A stretch of 6,585 nucleotides of DNA from Cytophagales bacterium (GTDB lineage: Bacteria > Bacteroidota > Bacteroidia > Cytophagales > Cyclobacteriaceae), in assembly GCA_003537495.1 (NCBI GenBank), contig DPSB01000164.1:2842-9426 (forward strand), in the 5' to 3' direction. The translations under genes and the position numbers were made by a program. Shown piece by piece: positions 1 to 6,585 of the stretch (positions within the stretch are counted from its first letter, which is position 1; each line of letters starts with the position of its first letter). The notes under the pieces are model-generated. The model was not told the DNA's origin and ran no database searches. It saw only the letters and a list, made by a program, of their open reading frames with translations.

Positions 1-2277
1 GGCAACCAATCCCGCCAAAGGGATAATCCACCACGCAATGCTGATGCGGTAAGCATAACGTTGTTCCAGCCAATAATTTAAACCATACCAGGCTACGGGC
101 GCAGCAAATGCAAATCCTAGAATTACCAACCGTGCGAAATCCTTTGAGATCAGCGTAACGATACTAAGGTTAGTTGCACCCAATACTTTTCTGATCCCAA
201 TTTCCTTGGTGCGTTGTTCGGCCGTAAAGGTGGCCAGTCCTAACAATCCCAGGCAGGTAATAAAAACAGCCAACGATGCAAAAACCGATGCCAGCACCCC
301 AATCATGGTAATGTTAGAGAATTTTTTTTCGTAGGCCTGATCTACAAATTCGTATTCGAAAGGGTAAGAAGCATTGTACGTTTTGAAAACAGTTTCAATA
401 GTTTTAAGAGATTCGGTAACATCGTTTGTATTGGCCAGGCGTAAGGTTACAGTTTCGCCTCCATCGGGCGAGTAAATGAAAAATCCGGGTTGAACACTCC
501 GAAAAGGAGAAGTCATTAACACATCGTTCATAATACCAACTACAGTCCACTTTCTGCTCCAGAGAGTAATGGTTGAGCCGATGGGATTTTCAAGACCCAT
601 CACATCCTGCGCTGCGCGGTTCAACATCATGGCGGCTGTATCGCTTTTAAAATCTTCAGAAAACGCACGGCCTTCTATTACATCAATTCCCATGGTAGTA
701 GTATAATCATTACCGATTGCCACACGCGAAAAAAGTATTTCACGGTCGGTTGGTTTTCCTGGCCAATCCAGAATGTTGTTACCGTATATGGCTGTAATGG
801 GACTACCGGAAGTTGTAACAGATTTTACTGCCCCAGAGGCGAGTAATTTTTCACGAATCACCGAGTAGTTTTTGTTAAGCTCTTCATTGCTGGTAATCAT
901 GATCAAACCTTCGCGATCGTACCCGATATCACGGGCTTTTACGTGTTCAATCTGCTTGTAGATAACCACCATGCCCACGATTAAACAAATTGAAAAAAAG
1001 AATTGCAACGATACCAGAAATTTACGTGGTGTTACAGCATTACTACCTGCACTTACCTTACCCTTTAGCACCTGGGCCGGGTTAAAAGAAGAAAGGTAAA
1101 GGGCTGGATAACTGCCCGCAAAAAAACCGGTAACAAGAATAAAGGCAATGGCCAGCAACCACACATAGGGCGAAGCATATTGAATATAAAGTTTGTAGCC
1201 TATCAGATTATTAAATAGTGGAAGCGATAACTCAACCAGTACAATTGCCAGCACAAAGGCAACTGTTGTTATCATTACCGATTCGCCAATAAATTGCCAG
1301 ATTAGTTCTCTTCTGCGCGAGCCAATCGATTTGCGAATGCCTACTTCGCGGGCCCGGTGTTCGCTGCGCGCTGTAGCTAAGTTCATAAAATTAATGCAGG
1401 CAATAATCAGAATAAAAATGGCAATGAAGGTAAAGCTGGTAACGTATTCATCCATACCTCCGGTTTGAACCCTGTTTTTAAATTGTGAACGTAAGTGCCA
1501 ATCTTTAAGTGGATGAATAAACAGATCAACTTTTTCTTTAGGATCTTTATTGCGGATAATGTCTTTAATGCTGGCATTTACTTCTTCAAAGGTGGCACCT
1601 TCCTGTAACTCGGTATATACCTGAAAAGACTGATCGCCCCATTCATCTTTGTTTTGTTTAACCCAATCCTGCTCGGCAAACAAAGCCCAGGGCACCAGGT
1701 ACCGGAATTGAAATGAAGAATTCTGCGGAAGATCTTTCAATATTCCACTTACCCGTAAAGTGTAATTATTATCTAAAACTATAGTCTGGTTCATGGGGTC
1801 TTCATTACCAAACAAAGTTTTGGCCAGCGATTCAGTAAGAATTATGGAGGCAGGATCATTTATGGACGCAGGTGATCCGTTCACAAACGGAAACTGGAAC
1901 ATCTCCAGAAATTCTGGCGTTACAAACTGACCGGTTTGTTCCAACTTAATCTCTCCAACAGTAAGTAATTGTTCGTATGGCCAATGTGCAATGCCTACAT
2001 TTTTAATGCGGCTATCATACGTTTTTAAAAATTCATAAAGCGGAAGCGGAACAGCATTGTAGGTGGCAATGTTATCGCTAAACTCATTATGTACCCACAC
2101 CTGACCAAGTCTGTCAGCATTAAGGTGGAAGCGGTCGTATGTGGTTTCATTCCAAACCCACAATAAGATTAGCACACTGCATGTAATGCCAATAGCCAAT
2201 CCGGTAATATTAATGAAGGAATAAATTGCATTACGCTGTAAGTTGCGAATAGCAATTTTAAAGTAGTTGATGTACAT
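1..2277 (-). CDS. Permease C: double FtsX/MacB-type ABC transporter permease, C-terminus cut by the window edge
   Basis: Inner-membrane permease subunit of a MacB/FtsX-type ABC transporter; substrate unknown. The frame is open from the ATG at 2277 to base 1, giving 759 residues. Comparison with permease B suggests about 26 more, including the usual NPVxSLRxE tail. The N-terminus MYINYFKIAIRNLQRN leads into TM1 (about 20-42). The first extracytoplasmic domain (about 43-275) contains the family motif VSGILKDLPQNS. TM2 is at 276-300, followed by the coupling loop REVGIRKSIGS (310-320), TM3 at 333-353, TM4 at 370-393 and TM5 at 420-440. A second extracytoplasmic domain (about 441-655) is followed by TM6 (660-684), a second coupling loop TKEIGIRKVLGA (690-701) and TM7 (716-734); TM8 is cut. 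All cysteines lie in membrane segments. The start fits the family's usual N-terminus; the frame stays open upstream to a TAA, with a TTG at 2319, but the added residues look non-coding. No Shine-Dalgarno is visible. It lies 78 bases after permease B and is the most divergent of the three. The family call is firm; the substrate is not assignable. Confidence 0.93.
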   Translation of the reverse strand, partial: MYINYFKIAIRNLQRNAIYSFINITGLAIGITCSVLILLWVWNETTYDRFHLNADRLGQVWVHNEFSDNIATYNAVPLPLYEFLKTYDSRIKNVGIAHWPYEQLLTVGEIKLEQTGQFVTPEFLEMFQFPFVNGSPASINDPASIILTESLAKTLFGNEDPMNQTIVLDNNYTLRVSGILKDLPQNSSFQFRYLVPWALFAEQDWVKQNKDEWGDQSFQVYTELQEGATFEEVNASIKDIIRNKDPKEKVDLFIHPLKDWHLRSQFKNRVQTGGMDEYVTSFTFIAIFILIIACINFMNLATARSEHRAREVGIRKSIGSRRRELIWQFIGESVMITTVAFVLAIVLVELSLPLFNNLIGYKLYIQYASPYVWLLAIAFILVTGFFAGSYPALYLSSFNPAQVLKGKVSAGSNAVTPRKFLVSLQFFFSICLIVGMVVIYKQIEHVKARDIGYDREGLIMITSNEELNKNYSVIREKLLASGAVKSVTTSGSPITAIYGNNILDWPGKPTDREILFSRVAIGNDYTTTMGIDVIEGRAFSEDFKSDTAAMMLNRAAQDVMGLENPIGSTITLWSRKWTVVGIMNDVLMTSPFRSVQPGFFIYSPDGGETVTLRLANTNDVTESLKTIETVFKTYNASYPFEYEFVDQAYEKKFSNITMIGVLASVFASLAVFITCLGLLGLATFTAEQRTKEIGIRKVLGATNLSIVTLISKDFARLVILGFAFAAPVAWYGLNYWLEQRYAYRISIAWWIIPLAGLVA

Positions 2278-2355
2278 AGGCGAAAAAGAAAGCTTCCAAT
2301 ATAAAGGATAAAACCTCAAAATGGTTTGCTGAAAATCTATGTTTTTTTAAAATAA
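2278..2355. other. 78-base AT-rich spacer between permeases B and C
   Basis: This is the only spacer of any size in the window. Read on the minus strand it starts with a run of seven A's just after the TAA of permease B and ends in a pyrimidine-rich stretch before the ATG of permease C. I see no inverted repeat that would form a terminator and no Shine-Dalgarno. A TATATTGG (2296-2303) resembles the Bacteroidota -7 element TAnnTTTG with one mismatch. The nearest TTTG (2317-2320) is only 13 bases upstream, shorter than the roughly 19 expected, so a promoter is not supported. Read-through from permease B is the simpler reading. Confidence 0.6.
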
Positions 2356-4782
2356 TTACTCATGCCTCAGGCTATCCACCGGATTACTTTGTGCGGCCCG
2401 AATAGTTTTTATACTGATGGTAATAAAAGCTACCGCAAGTGCAGCAATGGCAGCCGCAACAAACATCCAAACACTTAATTCAATATGGTAGGCATAGCCT
2501 TTTAGCCAGAGTTTGGAACCCCAGACAGCAACGGGTACGGCAAGTATAAACGCAATAAATACAAATACCAGAAACTCGCGCGAAAGCAGTAAGGTAATCT
2601 GTTGTACCGAAGCGCCCAGAACTTTGCGTATACCAATTTCTTTGGTGCGCTGTGTAGTACTGTAAGAAGCCAACCCAAAAAGTCCAAGGCAGGAAATGAA
2701 AATAGCAAAAAGCGTGGCGGTATTGATAAGTTTAGAAATACGTTGTTCAGTTTGGTAAAAGTTTTTAACCGTATCGTCAAGAAACGAATAGGAGAATGGA
2801 GCATCGGGATAGATTTTTTTCCAGGCGGCTTCAATTTTAGTTATGCTGGTTTTTAAGTCTTCACCAGCAGTGGTATGGAATCGTAAGTTAAAACAGTTAA
2901 AGTTTTTATTTTCGCAGCCCAACACTACTGGCTCAATAGCATTGTGCATGGATTGAATGTGAAAATCTTTCACAACTCCAACAATGGGTAACTGCGCATT
3001 GTTGAAGGAAACAACTTCGCCAATGGCTTGCTCGGGCGAATCGAATCCCAAATTTTTAAGCAGCGTTTCGTTGATCAACAATTCTTTTACGGTATCCGAT
3101 TCCAACAGATTTCTTCCGGCAACGAGTTTAATATTATAAAAGTCAAGGTAAGCGGTGTCTCCGTTTTTACGGAACGTGTTTACCTTGCTGACACCGGTTT
3201 TATTTTTGTGCTCCAACGTAGATGAACTCCATCCATTGGCAGATGGGGGTGCATCGCTCATGGAAAAATCTTTTACATCGCTTAACGTTCTGATTTCGTT
3301 TTTGAGCAATTCTATTTTTTCTGATTTCTCCCACCACGGTGTATCGAAATAGATTACGGCTTCTTTACTAAAGCCAAGGTCTTTGTTTAGAATATACCGG
3401 ATTTGCCAGCCTACTACCAAAGTGCCGATGATTAAAATCTGCGCAAACGTAAATTGAAAGACAATCAACGCTTTTCGCAGATAGGCAGATCGGCTTTGTG
3501 AACTGTTGGCAAAGGCAGTATTTTTTAAAGCCAATGCTGGTAAAAATGACGACAATACAAAAGCGGGATACGCACCAGCTAGGATTCCAACCACAACTAA
3601 GATTCCAACAAGGAAAGGGAGCACTTCAATGATACTAAAAATTACTCCGGCCGGAATAAACTCAGAGAAGATAAGTAGTCCGGCTTCCGTAAGGGGTAAG
3701 GCCAGCAACAAACTAAACAAAGCAATCAAGGTACTTTCAGAAATAAATTGTACTACCAATCTGATTCTGTTGCTGCCCATTACTTTGCGTACACCTACTT
3801 CTTTTGCTCTGCGCACGGCTTGGGCAGTTTCCAGATTAATAAAGTTGATGCATCCAATCAACAACAATAAAATAGCTACAATAGAAAGTGTGGTAAGCGT
3901 GGGCATGTGTGCCGGCTCGCGACTGAAATCAAAAATACCTGAGCCCGCGTTGTAATGTAAATCGGCCAGTGGTTGAAGGTTAAATTTATTTTCTGCATCC
4001 CACGTGCTTTTCTCTTTATAGCGCGCTGCCAGCAACGGCAATTGTGCTTCAATATCACCCTGCGAAGAATTTGCATTTTTCTTAATGAACACTTGCGAAC
4101 TGCTGTTTACACTACTCCAATCTACACGGCCATAACTTTTCTTGAGCCACGATGATTCGATCGTTGCGAAACTGATAAAATCAGTAATCTCCAGATCGGT
4201 ATTAAAAGGAAGTTTGGCAACAACCCCGGAAACTGTAAGTCGCAGTGAATCGCGATAGAACAATTCTTTATTCAGGTATTGATCGGCAGGTAAATCACCA
4301 AAGTAAAGTTTTGCTTTATCATTGGTAAGCACAACCTTATGTGGTTGCGATAAGGATTGCTCCGGGCTTCCTGCCAGCCATTGATAGGAATCAAAAACTT
4401 TAAAATAATCAGGCGATGTTAATGCCAGTTTATCTTGTTTGCCAAAATCTTGTTGAGTGCCACTGGCAGCTTTTACTGTTGCTGAGTAAGTGTGAAAATG
4501 TGTTACCGCTTCAACACCTTTAAAATTTTCTTTAATGTAGGGAGCGGTTGCTGTTGGTGCTCCGCGATTCAGGCCCGAGAATAGTCCTGAAAAGGAAGAA
4601 TGAATTCTATAAATGTGTTCGTAACCGGTAAAACCTTTATTATAACTCAGCTCAAATCGAACCAACAAAAAGATTACCAGACAAGCGCTTATGCCGATAG
4701 CCAACCCAAAAATATTGATAGCGCTGTGAAACTTATTGCGCCAAAGATTGCGAAAGGAGACGGTGAGGTAATGCTTAAGCAT
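2356..4782 (-). CDS. Permease B: complete double FtsX/MacB-type ABC transporter permease (808 aa)
   Basis: Complete inner-membrane permease of the MacB/FtsX type, of normal length for the fused Bacteroidota form (about 800 residues); substrate unknown. TM1 is at about 21-43, after the family N-terminus MLKHYLTVSFRNLWRNK. The first extracytoplasmic domain (44-295, MacB_PCD-like) contains VSGVVAKLPFN at 184-194. TM2 (296-318) leads into coupling loop AKEVGVRKVMGS (326-337), then TM3 (346-370), TM4 (385-411) and TM5 (435-458). The second extracytoplasmic domain (459-685) contains LVAGRN and VGVVKDFH. TM6 (686-708), coupling loop TKEIGIRKVLGA (713-724), TM7 (735-756) and TM8 (770-791) follow, ending NPVDSLRHE. 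Cys623 and Cys630 are its only extracytoplasmic cysteines and could form a disulfide; A and C lack the pair. It starts 12 bases after the stop of permease A, so the two are probably co-transcribed and translationally close. No Shine-Dalgarno precedes the ATG, as is common in Bacteroidota. It carries no ATPase motifs and must pair with a separate ATP-binding subunit. Confidence 0.96.
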   Translation of the reverse strand: MLKHYLTVSFRNLWRNKFHSAINIFGLAIGISACLVIFLLVRFELSYNKGFTGYEHIYRIHSSFSGLFSGLNRGAPTATAPYIKENFKGVEAVTHFHTYSATVKAASGTQQDFGKQDKLALTSPDYFKVFDSYQWLAGSPEQSLSQPHKVVLTNDKAKLYFGDLPADQYLNKELFYRDSLRLTVSGVVAKLPFNTDLEITDFISFATIESSWLKKSYGRVDWSSVNSSSQVFIKKNANSSQGDIEAQLPLLAARYKEKSTWDAENKFNLQPLADLHYNAGSGIFDFSREPAHMPTLTTLSIVAILLLLIGCINFINLETAQAVRRAKEVGVRKVMGSNRIRLVVQFISESTLIALFSLLLALPLTEAGLLIFSEFIPAGVIFSIIEVLPFLVGILVVVGILAGAYPAFVLSSFLPALALKNTAFANSSQSRSAYLRKALIVFQFTFAQILIIGTLVVGWQIRYILNKDLGFSKEAVIYFDTPWWEKSEKIELLKNEIRTLSDVKDFSMSDAPPSANGWSSSTLEHKNKTGVSKVNTFRKNGDTAYLDFYNIKLVAGRNLLESDTVKELLINETLLKNLGFDSPEQAIGEVVSFNNAQLPIVGVVKDFHIQSMHNAIEPVVLGCENKNFNCFNLRFHTTAGEDLKTSITKIEAAWKKIYPDAPFSYSFLDDTVKNFYQTEQRISKLINTATLFAIFISCLGLFGLASYSTTQRTKEIGIRKVLGASVQQITLLLSREFLVFVFIAFILAVPVAVWGSKLWLKGYAYHIELSVWMFVAAAIAALAVAFITISIKTIRAAQSNPVDSLRHE

Positions 4783-4794
4783 GATGATTGAATT

Positions 4795-6585
4795 TTATTC
4801 GGTGCGAAGACTCTTTACAGGATTTGAGTTGGCAGCCTGAATGGTTTGAATGCTTACTGTAATTACAGTAATGATAATCGCGATCAGTGCTGTAATCACA
4901 AAAACCCAGGGATTAAGATCCATTCGATAAGCAAAAGTTTGGAGCCATTGTTGAGCGCCATACATAGCGAGTGGAATGGCGAGCGCGATAGCGATCAATA
5001 CCAGTACAATAAATTCTCGTGAGAGTAGGGTTGTTAGATTCCATGTGTTGGCTCCCAGTACTCTGCGTACCCCAATTTCTTTGGTTTTGGCCGTAACCAG
5101 AAAAGAAACCAACCCAAACAACCCAATGGTGGCAATCAGTATTGTAACTACGGAAAATATAGAAAATACTCGCGCCAACCTTTGCTCTTTGGCATATTGC
5201 CGTGCAAATGTATCCCGAAGAAAAAAGTAGTTGAACTCATTTTCAGGAAAGTATGTATGCCACATGCTGCCCAATGTCTCAATCAGGTTTTTTGTATCGG
5301 CAGCAGAAAATCGAATAGCATATAGATAAGAATATTGGCTGTTAAAGTCGATGGCACTTGGGGCAATTTTATTTTGCAATCCCCAATCATGATAGTTCTT
5401 CACTACGCCAATAACAATTCCGGCTGGTGTTTGCGATGGGCTTACAATCTTTTTACCGATTGCATTTTCGGGTGTTTCCCAACCCATTTGCAACACAGCC
5501 TCTTCATTAATGATCAGGGCCGCTTCATCGGATTTACGATTCGGATCGAAGTTGCGACCGGCAACCAATGTAAGGCCCAGCGTGGTTAAATATTTATCAT
5601 CAGCGGCTATGTATTGCATCTCAACCAGATGGTTGGCATCTTCTTTTCCTTCTGGGTAGGCCCATTGTCCACGCCAGCCCGATACAGCAGGGAGTGCGTT
5701 GCAGAAAGATACTTCTTTAACCAGGCTGTGCGATTTTAATTCATTCACAAATGCCTCATAGGCGTTACCATCGACTGGTTTAGCGCGCGCCACATTCATC
5801 ACAAAAACTTCTTCGTTTGTAAAACCAAGCTCGCGGCTTTGCATGTAGCGCAATTGACTAATCACAATGAGTGTTCCTGCTACCAGACTTACAGAGATCA
5901 TGAATTGAACCACAACCAATACACGCCTCAAGTGTACTCCGTTCGAGCCGCGTTGTATTTTGCCTTTCAGAATTTCTGCGGGTTTAAAGGCAGACATGAA
6001 CCAGGCTGGGTAAAGGCCTGCCGCGAATGTGATAAGTGTTAACAATACTAGAATACCACCCAAAAGCTTTGCATCCAGTAATGCCAACCCCGAATAGTTT
6101 TTGTTTAGCAATTGGTTGAACAAGGGCATGAGTAACCCAACAGCTGCGATGGCAACAATAAACGCAAGAAGTGTTACCACCAGTGATTCGCTCAGGAATT
6201 GACGTATCAATCGTGGGCGCGATGATCCAACAACCTTTTTAATGCCCACTTCTTTAGCCCGGTACACCGAACGGGCCGTTGCTAGGTTGATAAAGTTGAT
6301 ACAACCTAAAAGAATTATGAATATGCCCACACCGCTTAGCAGGTAAACGGTATTGATGTTTCCCACAGGCCCCATACCATTGCCGGCTTTCGTGTGTAGG
6401 TAAATTTCTTTAAAAGGTTCAAAGGCCAGATTGGATTGAACGCCCCATTGTTTCATTAACTCACCAGCATGCTGATTGTAAAGATCACTTGCCTTCTTAA
6501 AGAATGAGGCTGCATCTGTTTCGGGTTTTAATAATACATAGTTGCGCATATTAAAGTTGCCCCATCCATCCTGATAACTGAAGTT
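4795..6585 (-). CDS. Permease A: double FtsX/MacB-type ABC transporter permease, N-terminus cut by the window edge
   Basis: Inner-membrane permease of the same family; substrate unknown. The frame is open from the window edge at 6585 to the TAA at 4795-4797, giving 596 residues. Alignment with permease B by the coupling loops implies about 216 missing N-terminal residues (TM1 and most of the first extracytoplasmic domain). The ATG at 6549 is internal: the codons before it, reading NFSYQDGWGNFN, continue the domain. Counting from the edge, TM2 is at about 80-102, coupling loop AKEVGIKKVVGSS at 110-122, TM3 132-155, TM4 174-198 and TM5 220-242. The second extracytoplasmic domain is at 243-470, with LVAGRNF and VGVVKNYH. 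TM6 is at 472-494, coupling loop TKEIGVRRVLGA at 501-512, TM7 525-543 and TM8 560-582, ending NPVKSLRTE. The closest relative in the window is permease B, 12 bases downstream, with which it probably forms an operon. It may not be the first gene of that operon, because its own start and promoter lie outside. No frameshift is seen. Confidence 0.95.
   Translation of the reverse strand, partial: NFSYQDGWGNFNMRNYVLLKPETDAASFFKKASDLYNQHAGELMKQWGVQSNLAFEPFKEIYLHTKAGNGMGPVGNINTVYLLSGVGIFIILLGCINFINLATARSVYRAKEVGIKKVVGSSRPRLIRQFLSESLVVTLLAFIVAIAAVGLLMPLFNQLLNKNYSGLALLDAKLLGGILVLLTLITFAAGLYPAWFMSAFKPAEILKGKIQRGSNGVHLRRVLVVVQFMISVSLVAGTLIVISQLRYMQSRELGFTNEEVFVMNVARAKPVDGNAYEAFVNELKSHSLVKEVSFCNALPAVSGWRGQWAYPEGKEDANHLVEMQYIAADDKYLTTLGLTLVAGRNFDPNRKSDEAALIINEEAVLQMGWETPENAIGKKIVSPSQTPAGIVIGVVKNYHDWGLQNKIAPSAIDFNSQYSYLYAIRFSAADTKNLIETLGSMWHTYFPENEFNYFFLRDTFARQYAKEQRLARVFSIFSVVTILIATIGLFGLVSFLVTAKTKEIGVRRVLGANTWNLTTLLSREFIVLVLIAIALAIPLAMYGAQQWLQTFAYRMDLNPWVFVITALIAIIITVITVSIQTIQAANSNPVKSLRTE

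Noticed and set aside
2278..2319. Possible N-terminal extension of permease C from a TTG at 2319
   Set aside because: The frame is open up to a TAA near the end of permease B, but the added residues (rich in F, Y, L and W) do not resemble family N-termini. The ATG at 2277 gives the canonical start of this family.
2296..2320. Bacteroidota-type promoter before permease C (TATATTGG with an upstream TTTG)
   Set aside because: The -7 element has a mismatch, and the spacing to TTTG is 13 bases rather than about 19. In AT-rich sequence such matches occur by chance.
2335..2355. A-rich run after the stop of permease B as a terminator
   Set aside because: There is no inverted repeat beside it. On the transcribed strand the run reads as A's rather than U's, so it does not fit an intrinsic terminator for this operon.
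2602..2856. Other plus-strand open frames of 60-84 codons, for example here and at 4976-5230 and 5335-5589
   Set aside because: All are antisense to conserved permease sequence, have no recognisable protein features, and are expected by chance in genes of this length.
3506..3955. A 149-codon plus-strand reading frame antisense to the first membrane half of permease B
   Set aside because: It lies wholly opposite a well-supported coding region. Its composition (many T, K, N, I and P) is what the complement of membrane-helix codons gives, and it shows no recognisable domain.
6547..6549. ATG at 6549 as the start of permease A
   Set aside because: The frame continues upstream to the window edge with plausible domain sequence. 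Starting here would remove TM1 and most of the first extracytoplasmic domain found in the paralogues.
1..6585. CRISPR arrays, tRNA or rRNA genes, insertion sequences, or direct nucleotide repeats
   Set aside because: None was seen. The only repeated character is the protein-level similarity of the three permeases, with short conserved DNA stretches around the coupling loops.

Overview
The window holds one thing: three consecutive genes on the minus strand, each for a large FtsX/MacB-type ABC transporter permease. They fill all but 90 bases. In transcription order (high to low coordinates) they are permease A (6585 to 4795, 5' end outside the window), permease B (4782 to 2356, complete, 808 residues) and permease C (2277 to 1, with an estimated 26 C-terminal residues outside the window). 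The plus-strand reading frames inside these genes look like antisense shadows.

Each protein has the fused two-module plan: TM1, a large extracytoplasmic domain, TM2-TM4, then TM5, a second extracytoplasmic domain, and TM6-TM8. Each half ends in a four-helix FtsX unit whose cytoplasmic loop carries the E(V/I)G(I/V)(R/K)(K/R) coupling signature. MacB has one such unit per chain and works as a dimer, so these roughly 800-residue chains look like single-chain pseudo-dimers. No ATP-binding subunit (Walker A, ABC signature) is encoded here. The NTPase must be encoded elsewhere, perhaps just outside the window.

The double-length architecture, the MLKxYLxxxxRNLxRNK-like N-termini, the NPVxSLRxE C-termini, a GC content that looks to be in the forties by eye, and the absence of Shine-Dalgarno sequences at the two visible starts all point to a Bacteroidota genome, probably of the Cytophagales type. 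These genomes often carry many paralogues of this family in tandem. The taxonomic call is inference.

A and B are 12 bases apart and resemble each other more than either resembles C, so they look like a co-transcribed pair. C follows after 78 AT-rich bases and has a different second extracytoplasmic domain. The substrate cannot be read from the sequence; relatives act in lipoprotein extrusion, export of peptides or macrolides, and envelope stress or antimicrobial-peptide responses. I see no strong sign of a previously undescribed system. The most specific oddities are a unique cysteine pair in permease B and the consistent difference between first-half and second-half coupling loops in all three proteins.
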